Shown one piece after another: positions 35,643-44,650 of a stretch of DNA of 64,000 nt. Under the pieces are notes generated by a model. It was not told the origin of the DNA and searched no databases. It saw nothing but the letters and a program-made list of their open reading frames with translations. The position numbers were made by a program, and so were the translations under genes. How positions within the stretch are numbered: position 1 is the first letter of the stretch; the number at the start of each line of letters is the position of its first letter. Source of the stretch: an uncultured Flavobacteriaceae bacterium (GTDB lineage: Bacteria > Bacteroidota > Bacteroidia > Flavobacteriales > Flavobacteriaceae); assembly GCA_947497245.1 (NCBI GenBank), contig CANMFO010000010.1, positions 20,700 through 84,699 of the forward strand. The letters are read 5' to 3'.

Positions 35643-36452
35643 ATGAAGGAAATCTTACGGCGCGCAATAACGGGAGCGGTTTTTATTATCCTTTTACTTT
35701 CGGCCATATTCCTTAGCTCCGATGCTTTCGATTTCCTGTTGATGATCTTCGGTCTTGCTTGTATCTATGAATACAAGCGTATGGTGGGACTCCGGGGATA
35801 TTATATCTTTTTGGCCTACCTATCGCTGTGGTGGATTTTCATTTATCTGGTCAAAGAGAACGATAAGGTGCCGATCAATATACTGATGTTGATCACCATC
35901 GTGGTAGATCTTGCCATGCTGTATTTTCTCTTTTCCAAAAAAGGGAGAAAATTCAACACCTTTAAAAAATTCGTTGCGGGCCTTTTTTACATCGGCGGAG
36001 GATGTGTGTTTCTCACCATGATTCCGTATAAGAACAACGAATTTGCCCAATTGTTGATCATGGGTATCTTTATTTTGATCTGGGTGAACGATTCCTTTGC
36101 GTATCTGGTGGGCAGGAGCATTGGCAGGACCAAGCTCTATCCGAACGTTTCCCCAAAAAAAACAGTGGAAGGTGCAGTGGGCGGACTACTGTTCACCTTA
36201 GGTGCCGCGTATATAATGGCCAACTATGAACCCATGGTGAGCAATGTGGAATGGATGGTTTTGGCCACCATTATCGTTTTCACCGGTAACTTGGGAGATC
36301 TGGTGGAGTCAAAACTGAAAAGGGTCGCCGGTGTTAAGGACAGCGGCGCACTGTTGCCCGGACATGGAGGCATGCTGGACCGTCTGGATAGTTTGGTATT
36401 CGCCGCACCTTTTGCCTATTTAACCTTAAATATATTCGCTTATGTTTCATAG
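35643..36452 (+). CDS. cdsA: Phosphatidate cytidylyltransferase
   Basis: A 269-residue integral membrane enzyme that makes CDP-diacylglycerol from phosphatidate and CTP. About eight hydrophobic segments are seen, and the family signature SKLKRVAGVKDSGALLPGHGGMLDRLDS occupies the C-terminal part (about 223-250). psd overlaps its 3' end by 11 bp. Together the two genes supply and finish phosphatidylethanolamine synthesis. Confidence 0.95.
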   Translation: MKEILRRAITGAVFIILLLSAIFLSSDAFDFLLMIFGLACIYEYKRMVGLRGYYIFLAYLSLWWIFIYLVKENDKVPINILMLITIVVDLAMLYFLFSKKGRKFNTFKKFVAGLFYIGGGCVFLTMIPYKNNEFAQLLIMGIFILIWVNDSFAYLVGRSIGRTKLYPNVSPKKTVEGAVGGLLFTLGAAYIMANYEPMVSNVEWMVLATIIVFTGNLGDLVESKLKRVAGVKDSGALLPGHGGMLDRLDSLVFAAPFAYLTLNIFAYVS

Positions 36453-37122
36453 AGAGGGCCAAAAAATTATATTGATCACCTTTTTCTTTGTGGTGGCAGT
36501 TATTTTGGCCGGCCAATTTTATGTATTGACCCCCTGGTTACGGTGGGTGTTACAGCTTGGCAGTTTGATTATTTTGATTCTTATCCTGCAATTTTTTCGA
36601 AACCCAAAACGGGTGGTAAACCAAAATTTCGATGAGATCCTGGCGCCGGTAGATGGCAAGGTTGTGGCCATCGAAGAGGTAGAGGAAACCGAATATTTTA
36701 ACGATAGACGAATTCAAGTTTCCATTTTCATGTCACCTATCAATGTTCATGTGACACGCTATGCGGCCAGTGGAGAGATCAAGTATTCAAAATACCATCC
36801 CGGTAAGTATCTCGTAGCATGGCATCCCAAGTCGAGTACGGAGAACGAGCGTACCTCTGTCGTGATACGAACCCCAAAGTTCGGAGACGTCCTATACCGT
36901 CAAATTGCCGGCGCAATGGCCCGGCGTATTGTGAACTATGCGGAGGAGGGGGATAGCGTACAACAAGGCGAGGATGCGGGATTCATTAAATTTGGTTCCA
37001 GGGTAGATTTGTTCTTACCTTTAGATTGTGCAGTGACCGTAAAGCTGAACCAGGCGGTCGTAGGGGCCAAAACCTGCATTGCGGTTGTGGTGCAAAAGGA
37101 TGAAGAACGAGAAATTACATAA
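36442..37122 (+). CDS. psd: Phosphatidylserine decarboxylase proenzyme
   Basis: A 226-residue membrane-associated decarboxylase of the short type. Two hydrophobic segments open the protein. The autocleavage site is the GS pair in FGSRVDLF (about residue 189-190), whose serine becomes the pyruvoyl group. It overlaps cdsA by 11 bp and the acyl-CoA-binding protein gene by 23 bp. Confidence 0.95.
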   Translation: MFHREGQKIILITFFFVVAVILAGQFYVLTPWLRWVLQLGSLIILILILQFFRNPKRVVNQNFDEILAPVDGKVVAIEEVEETEYFNDRRIQVSIFMSPINVHVTRYAASGEIKYSKYHPGKYLVAWHPKSSTENERTSVVIRTPKFGDVLYRQIAGAMARRIVNYAEEGDSVQQGEDAGFIKFGSRVDLFLPLDCAVTVKLNQAVVGAKTCIAVVVQKDEEREIT

Positions 37123-37360
37123 AAGGTTCTTGGAGGCTGTGGCGTTCGTCAACAACTACACCAGCCCACTACCGGCAGATGTGCTGCTGAAACTTTACGC
37201 CTACTACAAAATAGCCAATGAGAACAAGAACCATCCCGGAAGCAAGACGCCCCTGATCAATGCGTTCAAAGCAAATGCGCTCATACAGGCCAAAGACCTC
37301 GATCGGAAAGCGGCCATGTCGAGCTATATCAAACTGGTAAAAACGCTTCGTGAAAATTAG
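37100..37360 (+). CDS. Acyl-CoA-binding protein
   Basis: An 86-residue protein with the ACBP four-helix pattern: FLEAVAFVNNYTSPLPADVLLKLYAYYKIANEN, where the YxxYK ligand residues are recognisable, and AAMSSYIKLVKTL at the end. The central KWDAW of eukaryotic ACBPs is replaced by a different sequence. ACBPs carry acyl-CoA esters. It begins inside psd (23-bp overlap, another frame), so it is the last gene of the phospholipid part of the operon, which fits a role in supplying acyl chains. Confidence 0.85.
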   Translation: MKNEKLHKRFLEAVAFVNNYTSPLPADVLLKLYAYYKIANENKNHPGSKTPLINAFKANALIQAKDLDRKAAMSSYIKLVKTLREN

Positions 37361-37404
37361 TTCTCGGTGAACGGGTCTTTCCCAAAAATCGCTTTATGCC
37401 TGTC

Positions 37405-38166
37405 CTACTCGTAAAGATCGTTCAGATCGGCTTGGCAAAGTTCATAGAAAAACCCGCCTAATTTTTGTGTGACATCCTTTAAAAAACGCTCTCCTTTTTC
37501 CTTACTCGCCCCTTGGGGGTTGCCCACACCCGTATCTTCGCTTATTTTAGACCACTGTCGCTCTGCCCATACCCAGCCTTCCGAAAACGATCTGATCTTA
37601 AATTGTTTGGAGGCACCATTTCCCCATTTGTCCTTGGGCAAAACAAGATCGGGCCTTAGGTAAAGGAGCAGACTGGTTTCCATCTCGTCTGCATGATCTC
37701 CATCTGCATCAAAATATTGCATCTTATCCACTACCTGGGGCCAAAAGGAAAGGCAAACGAACATCTCGGGAAATCGTTGTCCCAGTTCCCGCACAAGGGG
37801 TTTGAAATTATTTCCCCCGTGACTATTGAAAAGCAGCAGTTTCTTGATACCCTGTCGGTTCAGTACCTCGGCAATATCGCACAAAATGGCAAATTGGGTG
37901 CTAGGATTTAGGTTGATATCCAGATAGATATCGCGCTGGCCTGTGTTCACGCCAAAGGGAACGGTGGGCAACACGATGACCTTGCCTCCCTTTTCCCAAG
38001 CCACCTTGGCGGCACCCGCACTAAGCGCGTCGGCCTCAAAATTGTCCGTTGCATAGGGCAGATGATAGTTGTGGGCTTCCGTAGCGCCCCAAGGCAGCAC
38101 CGCCAAATCGAATCGGGTATCTTTCAGGGCCGCCCAGTTGGTCTCGGCCAAAATATAAGGTCTCAT
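37405..38166 (-). CDS. Creatininase family protein
   Basis: A 253-residue metal-dependent amidohydrolase-like protein. Motifs of the creatininase fold are seen: LPWGATEAHNYHLPYATD (metal ligands Glu and His), NSHGGNN and DADGDHADEMETSLLLY. Family members hydrolyse creatinine or N-formyl-type ring compounds; substrate here is not known. ATG 38166 (MRPYIL) is preferred over 38184. It is a single gene convergent with the ftsH-psd operon. Confidence 0.88.
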   Translation of the reverse strand: MRPYILAETNWAALKDTRFDLAVLPWGATEAHNYHLPYATDNFEADALSAGAAKVAWEKGGKVIVLPTVPFGVNTGQRDIYLDINLNPSTQFAILCDIAEVLNRQGIKKLLLFNSHGGNNFKPLVRELGQRFPEMFVCLSFWPQVVDKMQYFDADGDHADEMETSLLLYLRPDLVLPKDKWGNGASKQFKIRSFSEGWVWAERQWSKISEDTGVGNPQGASKEKGERFLKDVTQKLGGFFYELCQADLNDLYE

Positions 38167-38339
38167 GGATTTTTCTTGAACCACAAACTTAACAAGCCCA
38201 TTCGAAAAATCAATCCGTTATTCAAAAATATTCCAATAATCAGCACTACGGATAGAACGTTTTACGTCGACCCTTGGAAAAAACATCTGCATTTCGGTAA
38301 AACGGATATCTGGGGTTTACAGGGTGGTCCGGAACTTGG

Positions 38340-38936
38340 TCAATCGATCTCGATCACCCGGGTCCCAGAAAACCTGTCGTGCCATCCAATGGTTTCGGCC
38401 CCGAGAAAAGAAAGGGCATTAAAGGGAATTTGTCGGTAGAGGGATCGCAGGAATATAATCTTAAAATCGGGTCGTTCCCCATCTTCCGTAACCACCTTGG
38501 TCCGGGTAAAGAACTTGCCCAGGGACCTGCCCGTGAACCCCTCGAAAAAACTGTAGTACAGAACTCCCAATGCCAGGCCGATCAAATACTCGACCAGCCG
38601 GTTGTCCTCATCCAAAAGATACGCATAGTCCGGAAACAGGTACACCAATACCAATCCAAGGGCAATACCGAACAACAGTGCCAGCCCGATCAAGACCACC
38701 TGATCGATCAAATAGTTCGCCAACCGCTTACCCTGGCTTGCCGTCCTGTCGCCTACGCCCCTGGTCATGGGTTGTTCCTCCCTTCCCGGTCTCGGTTGTC
38801 CATCCGCTTCGAACGACTCACAGGTTTCCTTAAAACTGGCAATCCTCCCACTAAGGCCACAAACCAGTCCCATACGAAAATCTTTTTTTTGATGGGTACA
38901 GATTTTGCAATACTGAAGGTGGGCTTCGCGGGTCAT
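38340..38936 (-). CDS. RDD family membrane protein with cysteine-rich N-terminus
   Basis: A 198-residue protein. The first 45 residues carry a cluster of cysteines (YCKICTHQKKDFRMGLVCG and ETCESF), which might bind a metal ion; it is followed by an RDD domain with two or three membrane helices, starting ASQGKRLANYLIDQVVLIGLALLFG and ending GRSLGKFFTRTKVV and LRSLYRQIPFNALSF. RDD proteins have been linked to Na+/H+ exchange or transport assembly, without settled function. The Cys4 module plus RDD is a lineage-typical fusion as far as I recall. Confidence 0.78.
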   Translation of the reverse strand: MTREAHLQYCKICTHQKKDFRMGLVCGLSGRIASFKETCESFEADGQPRPGREEQPMTRGVGDRTASQGKRLANYLIDQVVLIGLALLFGIALGLVLVYLFPDYAYLLDEDNRLVEYLIGLALGVLYYSFFEGFTGRSLGKFFTRTKVVTEDGERPDFKIIFLRSLYRQIPFNALSFLGAETIGWHDRFSGTRVIEID

Positions 38937-39137
38937 GGGCATATAGGTTTATCGGGGGGCGACAAAACCTGAACGGAAAACTGGGCCCGGACCCCATAAT
39001 TTTTCGACCAACGGGCAAAAACTCGATGAACGGAAGCAAATCGCCTTGGCCCTAGAGGGCAAATTGAGGGCAAACCGGTAAATCTTTTATGTAAAAAAAA
39101 CTTCAGATCAAATGCCCATGACGTAATGCGGACGGCC

Positions 39138-40406
39138 CTAAAATGTATTCCCAAAACGTATCATGTCCTTTTCCAGATAGGTGAAGTAGACCCCTCCAAA
39201 AATGGTCGTTAAAAAGTATATCGCGACCATTACGGCCCCAAAGGGCACATAGGCGTCCAGGCCAAACCAATCTCCACTTCGGCCTATGAGCAAAAGCCCA
39301 AGTACGCCCCGCAGGATCTCGATCCAAACGGCAAACGGTTTTCTATCCATTAGGGTGGTATAGCCGTAGATGCCCAAGAACAGAAACGCCCCGAACAACA
39401 ACAGTCCCCCAAAACCAATTTGTGAATAGTTATAGAACATAAAAAGCAAGAGTGCCAGGGTAAAGAGCATTTGAAATATAGCGTAGCCCTTTAACCCCTT
39501 GGAGGCCGGGGTCTTATACCGTCTGAATCCATATACGTCCGTGATGATCGGGACCGGGAATTTTTCCTTGACATCCACAGGGCGCCATCCAGTGGGCATG
39601 AACCAAATACGAACCTTGTCCCAGTAGTTTTTGGTTCGCCATGCATCCCGAAGCAACCGCCAAAGATGTTGGAAATTGATCAGGATCGGATTCCAGGTAC
39701 CTGCGGGTTTCAACACTCCGTACTGCGGTGGCACTTCGGTCAGCTCTTCTTGGAACGTGCCGAACCAACGGTCCCAAATACAAAGGATCTGTCCCAAATT
39801 TTTATCGATGTATTCTGGGTTGATGGCGTGGTGCACCCGATGTTGGGAAGGTGTTATGATGATGTATTCGAGCCAGCCCATTTTACCGATGTGTTGTGTA
39901 TGGTACCAAAACTGGGCGAACAAATGAATGGGGGCCAAAATGGCAATGACCTTGTAGGGCACCCCGACCAAAGCAGCGGGAACGAGCAATAGGGGAAAAT
40001 AGCCTATCAAATTGGAAATCGATTGCCGAAGGGCGCAGGCCAGGTTGAATTCCTCGCTGCTATGGTGTATCACATGTTGGTTCCAAAAAAAATTCACCTT
40101 ATGGCTCAATCGGTGGTTCCAATACCCGGCGAAGTCGATAACGATAAAAGCAACTAGCCATACCAACCAGGTGGCCCTGATTTCGGTTAGTGCCAAATGC
40201 TCCAAAAGGTATGGGTACGAGACCAAAATAACACCAAGGCCCAAAGAATCCTTAACGATATTGGTCAACCCGGAGCTAATGCTCGATACCGTATCCATAA
40301 CCCTGTGCTTTTGGTTTTTGACAAAGTACCCATACGCAATCTCCAGCACCAGCAGCAGCATAAAGAAGGGAATGGCGTACAAAAGCGCAGTGGCATAGGT
40401 TTCCAT
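39138..40406 (-). CDS. Sterol desaturase/fatty acid hydroxylase family membrane protein
   Basis: A 422-residue membrane protein with the di-iron histidine boxes of the fatty acid hydroxylase superfamily: HRLSH (in WNHRLSHKVNFFWNQHVIHHSS), the HVIHH of the same stretch, and HRVHHAINPEYIDKNLG. The layout resembles alkylglycerol monooxygenase (TMEM195-like), with additional C-terminal helices. Substrate is unknown; lipid hydroxylation or ether-lipid cleavage would fit. ATG 40406 is used; ATG 40448 is an alternative with 14 extra residues. Confidence 0.88.
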   Translation of the reverse strand: METYATALLYAIPFFMLLLVLEIAYGYFVKNQKHRVMDTVSSISSGLTNIVKDSLGLGVILVSYPYLLEHLALTEIRATWLVWLVAFIVIDFAGYWNHRLSHKVNFFWNQHVIHHSSEEFNLACALRQSISNLIGYFPLLLVPAALVGVPYKVIAILAPIHLFAQFWYHTQHIGKMGWLEYIIITPSQHRVHHAINPEYIDKNLGQILCIWDRWFGTFQEELTEVPPQYGVLKPAGTWNPILINFQHLWRLLRDAWRTKNYWDKVRIWFMPTGWRPVDVKEKFPVPIITDVYGFRRYKTPASKGLKGYAIFQMLFTLALLLFMFYNYSQIGFGGLLLFGAFLFLGIYGYTTLMDRKPFAVWIEILRGVLGLLLIGRSGDWFGLDAYVPFGAVMVAIYFLTTIFGGVYFTYLEKDMIRFGNTF

Positions 40407-40511
40407 ATTGATCGCGTGAACAACAAATATAGAAAATGTGGCAGTCAAAAACTAAGATAGGGTATGTGGCATGGGCTTCGGAGGAGTTCAAGACCAGAGT
40501 GGGCCATTGCA

Positions 40512-40973
40512 TCAGGGACGGATTCCCACAAAAATGGAAATCTCCCCGTCCATGGGGTTTTGCGCCTTCTCACCATAGACTTCAAAATCGGCATCGTACG
40601 AGCGGTTCAATTCTGTCTGCCATATATCCTTCCAAGCGTCGGAGACCGCTCCCTTGGTCAGATCTCCCTTGGCCACAAAAGTGCTGTAGTTTCCGCCTAC
40701 AAAACTTTTTCCCACCATTCCGTCCGGAATATCGTCCAAACCCTTGACCCTACATCCCAAAATAGTGGTATAGGGCTTCATGTGGTCCCCTTCATATTCC
40801 GTATAGACGCAATAGACATCCGATCCCTGCTTATTTGGAATTCGGTCCAAAACTCTTTCACCCATAAATTTTCCCCAAAGCGCACCAATGTCCTGTGCAG
40901 CCCCCTCATGGGCGTTTGAAGTCCTCACGGCAATACCGATTACCTTAAATGGTTTTATCCTTATCCGGTTCAT
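40512..40973 (-). CDS. GyrI-like / AraC effector-binding domain protein
   Basis: A 153-residue stand-alone effector-binding domain. It begins with the typical FKVIGIAVRTSNAHEG strand and ends with AQNPMDGEISIFVGIRP; there is no DNA-binding part. Such GyrI-like proteins bind small amphiphilic drugs or inhibit DNA gyrase in E. coli; functions in Bacteroidota are unknown. A -7 box (40999-41006) and an adjoining inverted repeat suggest that expression is controlled by a dedicated regulator. Confidence 0.8.
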   Translation of the reverse strand: MNRIRIKPFKVIGIAVRTSNAHEGAAQDIGALWGKFMGERVLDRIPNKQGSDVYCVYTEYEGDHMKPYTTILGCRVKGLDDIPDGMVGKSFVGGNYSTFVAKGDLTKGAVSDAWKDIWQTELNRSYDADFEVYGEKAQNPMDGEISIFVGIRP

Positions 40974-40998
40974 ATTGTTGTTTTTTAAGATGTACGCC

Positions 40999-41006
40999 CA
41001 AAAATA
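40999..41006 (-). promoter_or_regulatory. Candidate -7 promoter box for GyrI-like gene
   Basis: Minus-strand TATTTTTG, fitting TAnnTTTG, 25 bp from the ATG; an upstream TTG (41021-41023, minus strand) is 14 bp away, closer than usual. Confidence 0.5.
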
Positions 41007-41015
41007 ACAGGAGGG

Positions 41016-41035
41016 CCTGACAACGGTATGTCAGG
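41016..41035. promoter_or_regulatory. Inverted repeat over the GyrI-like gene promoter
   Basis: Perfect 7-bp arms CCTGACA/TGTCAGG with a 6-bp spacer, lying on the -33 region of the GyrI-like gene. Spacing and position fit a dimeric repressor or activator site. Confidence 0.45.
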
Positions 41036-41223
41036 AGGCCACCAAGGGTACCCTTTTTTTAAAAACCACAGGGGACGGTCAGAAAGCTAAATAATCCCAG
41101 TATCCTATTTTGGACACGCCCTTGGGCAAGATTTACAATGCCCATCGTGCACAACTGGATCATGATACAGACATAGATTTCAACGAAGAGTTGACCAAGA
41201 TCCATTCCGCTTTTTTAGTGTTC

Positions 41224-41259
41224 AACGCATCCGGGCTCGACTGCGGATGCGTTTTTTTT
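41224..41259 (+). terminator. Strong plus-strand terminator with no plus-strand gene before it
   Basis: Perfect 10-bp arms AACGCATCCG (41224-41233) and CGGATGCGTT (41244-41253), 10-nt loop, then eight T (41252-41259). The 40974-41371 gap holds no recognised gene on either strand. On the minus strand an A-tract precedes the hairpin and no T-run follows, so it does not look like the valS terminator. Confidence 0.7.
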
Positions 41260-41371
41260 GGGAAAACAGGTTTTGGGTCCACCCACCACTTCCCATGGCC
41301 CCGATTCCGGTATCCATGGAGATCTTGTGTGCCCTTATGGAAGTATCCAGAAACAGCCGTCAACTTAGCGG

Positions 41372-44002
41372 TTATCCCAAACTGGCCAGGCTTTTTTCCA
41401 AAGTCTCGATTTTGGCCTCGGCATCGGCTTGTTTTTTGCGCTCCAGGGCAATTACCTGTTCCGGGGCGTTTTGGACAAAACGATCATTGCCCAATTTCTT
41501 TTGGACCGATTGCAAAAAACCTTTCATATAATCAAGTTCCTCTTGGATTTTCTTTAATTCTGCCCCCACATCCAAAGCCCCAATGATCGGAACAAAGTAC
41601 TCATTGCTTTTCACCCGGAAGCTCAACGCCCCATCAACATTGGCCTTGACATAGGATATTGAGCTGAGGTTGGTCAACTTTGCAATGACGGCATCCCAGG
41701 TATCAGAGATTCCTTCCCCGTTACTTACCGACAGCTCCAAAGCCTCTTTCATAGGAAGGTTTTTCTCCTTGCGGATGGTACGGATTCCGGAAACGACCTC
41801 AGCGGCAAAAGCAAAGCCTTTGATCAGGGACACGTCCTCCTGTTGGGTTTTGGGCCATTGCGCAACAATTAAGGCATCATCCGGGGTACGCACCGCAATG
41901 TGCTGCCATACCTCCTCGCTCAAAAAGGGCATAAAAGGGTGCAACAACTTTAGATTTTCCTCGAACAGATGGATTACCGAATCATAGGTTGTTTCATCAA
42001 TGGGCTGTTGATAAGCGGGCTTTACCATCTCCAGGAACCAAGAGCAAAAATCGTCCCATACCAGTTTGTAAATGCCCATTAGGGCATCGGAAATGCGGTA
42101 TTTGTCAAAATGATCTTCTATTTCGGCCAAGGTCTTGTTGAACTTGGCCGTATACCAATCTATACCAAGTTTTGCCGTCGGTGGTTGGGGCTGTTCGGCG
42201 ACCTTCCACCCTTTGACCAACCGAAAGGCGTTCCATATTTTATTGGCGAAGTTCTTGCCCTGTTGGCAGAGGTCTTCGTCGAACATCAGATCGTTTCCGG
42301 CGGCAGAACTCAAAAGTAGCCCTACCCGGACGCCATCTGCCCCGTATTGCTCCATTAACTTCAGTGCATCGGGGGAATTGCCCAATTGCTTTGACATCTT
42401 GCGCCGCTGTTTGTCCCGTACCAGTCCGGTGAAATACACGTTCTGAAAAGGGCCCTCACCACGGTACTCATATCCGGAAACGATCATCCGCGCCACCCAG
42501 AAAAAGATGATATCGGGCCCTGTGACCAGGTCATTGGTGGGATAATAGTAATTGACCTCCTTGTTATCAGGTTCCAGAATGCCCCCAAAAACGCTGATGG
42601 GCCATAACCAGGAGGAGAACCAGGTATCGAGGACATCTTCGTCCTGCTTCAAATCTTCCATTTTGAGATTTGGGTCTTGGGCCCGGGACCTTGCTTGGGC
42701 CAGTGCCTCTTCCATACTCTCGGCAACCACAAAGTCGTCCTTTCCGTCCCCGTAGTAGTAGGCCGGAATCTGCTGTCCCCACCACAGCTGGCGTGAAATG
42801 TTCCAATCGCGGATGTTCTCCATCCAATGGCGGTAGGTGTTTTCGAATTTCTTGGGGAAAAACTTTACTTCCCGGGTGTCCAAAACAGCCTTGATGGCCG
42901 GTTTTGCCAAATCTTCCATTTTCAGGAACCACTGATCGCTCAGGCGGGGCTCGATAACGGCCTTGGTCCGTTCCGAGATGCCCACTTTATTGAGATATTG
43001 TTCGGTCTTCACCAAAAAGCCTTTTTCCCCCAATTCTTTGGAAATGGCTTTACGCACTGCGAATCGGTCCTGTCCTTCATAGTGCAATCCAAATGAATTC
43101 AAAGTGGCGTCCGCATTAAAGATATCGATGGTCTCCAATTGGTGTTTTTCACCCAATGTCTTGTCATTGATATCATGGGCCGGGGTGACCTTAAGGCAAC
43201 CTGTTCCAAATTCAATGTCGACATACTCGTCCTCAATAATTGGAATGGCCCTATTGCAAATGGGCACAATGGCCTTTTTTCCTTTCAAGTGGCGGTATCG
43301 GTCATCGTTGGGGTTGATGCAGATCGCGGTATCGCCCAAAATGGTCTCTGGCCGGGTCGTGGCAATGGTCACCGTTTCGTCCGACTCCACAATGGCATAG
43401 GACAGGTAATACAACAAGCCTTGCTTTTCCTCATAGATCACCTCTTCGTCGGACAGGGTGGTCTGGGCCTCTGGGTCCCAGTTGACCATCCGGTACCCCT
43501 TGTAGATCAGCCCCTTGTTGAAAAGGTCTACAAACACCTTGATGACCGAGGCGTACATATCTTCGTCCATGGTAAACTTGGTACGGGCCCAGTCGCAGGA
43601 ACAGCCCAATTTTTTCAACTGTTCCAAGATCACGCCCCCATATTCATTGGTCCAGTCCCAAGCATGTTCCAAGAAAGCTTCCCTGCTCAGATCGGACTTG
43701 CTCGTTCCTGCCTCTTTGAGTTTGGCCACCACTTTCGCTTCGGTGGCTATGGATGCATGGTCCATTCCAGGTACCCAACAGGCGTTTTTCCCCATCAACC
43801 TTGCCCTTCGGATCAATACATCCTGTAGGGTATTGTTGAGCATGTGCCCCATATGTAGTACTCCCGTAACGTTTGGTGGTGGGATCACTATGGTATAAGG
43901 CTCCCTCCCATCCGGAACGGAATGAAAATAGTTGTGTTCCATCCAATAGGCGTACCAGTGGCTCTCAGTGTTCTTGGCATCATATTTCGAAGGGATTTCC
44001 AT
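41372..44002 (-). CDS. valS: Valyl-tRNA synthetase
   Basis: An 876-residue class Ia synthetase. HMGH (50-53) is the HIGH motif, KMSKQ stands for KMSKS in the C-terminal part of the catalytic core, and the editing domain and C-terminal coiled coil are present (the last about 65 residues, [20 protein letters not shown] and onward). ATG 44002 is chosen; a longer frame to 44062 would take in the 5' UTR. A -7/-33 promoter pair lies at 44114-44143, giving a 5' UTR of about 100 nt that holds a hairpin (44032-44056). No T-box is present, as expected for the phylum. Confidence 0.96.
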   Translation of the reverse strand: MEIPSKYDAKNTESHWYAYWMEHNYFHSVPDGREPYTIVIPPPNVTGVLHMGHMLNNTLQDVLIRRARLMGKNACWVPGMDHASIATEAKVVAKLKEAGTSKSDLSREAFLEHAWDWTNEYGGVILEQLKKLGCSCDWARTKFTMDEDMYASVIKVFVDLFNKGLIYKGYRMVNWDPEAQTTLSDEEVIYEEKQGLLYYLSYAIVESDETVTIATTRPETILGDTAICINPNDDRYRHLKGKKAIVPICNRAIPIIEDEYVDIEFGTGCLKVTPAHDINDKTLGEKHQLETIDIFNADATLNSFGLHYEGQDRFAVRKAISKELGEKGFLVKTEQYLNKVGISERTKAVIEPRLSDQWFLKMEDLAKPAIKAVLDTREVKFFPKKFENTYRHWMENIRDWNISRQLWWGQQIPAYYYGDGKDDFVVAESMEEALAQARSRAQDPNLKMEDLKQDEDVLDTWFSSWLWPISVFGGILEPDNKEVNYYYPTNDLVTGPDIIFFWVARMIVSGYEYRGEGPFQNVYFTGLVRDKQRRKMSKQLGNSPDALKLMEQYGADGVRVGLLLSSAAGNDLMFDEDLCQQGKNFANKIWNAFRLVKGWKVAEQPQPPTAKLGIDWYTAKFNKTLAEIEDHFDKYRISDALMGIYKLVWDDFCSWFLEMVKPAYQQPIDETTYDSVIHLFEENLKLLHPFMPFLSEEVWQHIAVRTPDDALIVAQWPKTQQEDVSLIKGFAFAAEVVSGIRTIRKEKNLPMKEALELSVSNGEGISDTWDAVIAKLTNLSSISYVKANVDGALSFRVKSNEYFVPIIGALDVGAELKKIQEELDYMKGFLQSVQKKLGNDRFVQNAPEQVIALERKKQADAEAKIETLEKSLASLG

Positions 44003-44031
44003 ATTTTGGTACGATATTTGACTTAAGCATG

Positions 44032-44056
44032 ACGGCCTGAGAAAAAACAAGGCCGT
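44032..44056. repeat. Hairpin in valS 5' UTR
   Basis: Perfect 7-bp arms ACGGCCT/AGGCCGT with an 11-nt loop, about 30 nt before the valS ATG. On the minus strand no T-run follows the second arm, so it is not an obvious terminator. Confidence 0.4.
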
Positions 44057-44113
44057 GAACATATGTTAAATGTTGATGAATATTGACTTTTTTGCCATAT
44101 TTGAAATACGAAA

Positions 44114-44143
44114 CAAAAATAAGTAACGTTAGAAGATAACAAA
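44114..44143 (-). promoter_or_regulatory. Promoter of valS
   Basis: Minus-strand TTTG (44140-44143), 18-bp spacer and TATTTTTG (44114-44121), a full Bacteroidota-type promoter. Confidence 0.65.
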
Positions 44144-44148
44144 AGAAT

Positions 44149-44180
44149 TTTGGAGGTTCATCGCAAAAGATTTACTTTTG
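44149..44180 (+). promoter_or_regulatory. Promoter of the DUF1573 gene
   Basis: TTTG (44149-44152), 20-bp spacer and TACTTTTG (44173-44180), 24 bp before the ATG. Its -33 box is 5 bp from that of the divergent valS promoter. Confidence 0.65.
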
Positions 44181-44204
44181 AAATTCACCCAAAACTGAAA
44201 TATC

Positions 44205-44591
44205 ATGAAAAAACTGGTTCTTGTTCTGTTCGTAGGACTACTGGGATTTAGCTTGACCGCCCAAGATAAGGCGGCAAAAATCAAGTTTAAGACGGAAACC
44301 GTAGATTACGGAGAAATCGAAAAAGGTGCTGATGGTATTCGTATATTCGAATTCACAAATACCGGAGATGCTCCATTGATTATCAGCAAGGTTAGCTCAA
44401 GTTGTGGATGTACGATCCCAAAGAAACCGGAAGACCCCATCTTACCAGGTAAAACAGGGGAAATCCAGGTTAAGTACGATACCAATAGGGTGGGACCCAT
44501 TAGAAAAGCGATCACGGTAATCTCGAACGCGGATACCCCAACAAAAGTGTTAAAGATCAAAGGAGAGATCAAAGCCCCGGAAGGGAGATAA
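44205..44591 (+). CDS. Exported DUF1573 protein
   Basis: A 128-residue secreted protein: signal peptide (1-19, LTAQ), then one DUF1573 domain, an Ig-like beta-sandwich with the conserved VSSSCGCTIPKKPEDPILPGKTGEI and the later NADTPTKVLKIKGE. DUF1573 proteins abound in Bacteroidota, many copies per genome, and have no known function. A terminator follows within 27 bp. A complete promoter precedes it. Confidence 0.9.
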   Translation: MKKLVLVLFVGLLGFSLTAQDKAAKIKFKTETVDYGEIEKGADGIRIFEFTNTGDAPLIISKVSSSCGCTIPKKPEDPILPGKTGEIQVKYDTNRVGPIRKAITVISNADTPTKVLKIKGEIKAPEGR

Positions 44592-44617
44592 TAAGCTTTG
44601 TTTTTTCAAAAAAAATG

Positions 44618-44650
44618 CCCTGGCATTCCATTATGGATGTCAGGGTTTTT
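44618..44650 (+). terminator. Intrinsic terminator after DUF1573 gene
   Basis: An 11-bp stem starting CCCTGGCAT and closing ATGTCAGGG (two G-U pairs), followed by TTTTT. It overlaps the last codons of the convergent protease gene (stop at 44640-44642). Confidence 0.7.

Noticed and set aside
41110..41586. 158-codon plus-strand frame across the gap into valS
   Set aside because: Starts with TTG, runs through a strong terminator and then lies antisense to valS; composition is that of a shadow frame.
44003..44204. T-box or amino-acid leader upstream of valS
   Set aside because: Searched for a run of Val codons and for T-box-like elements; only a plain hairpin without a U-tract was seen.
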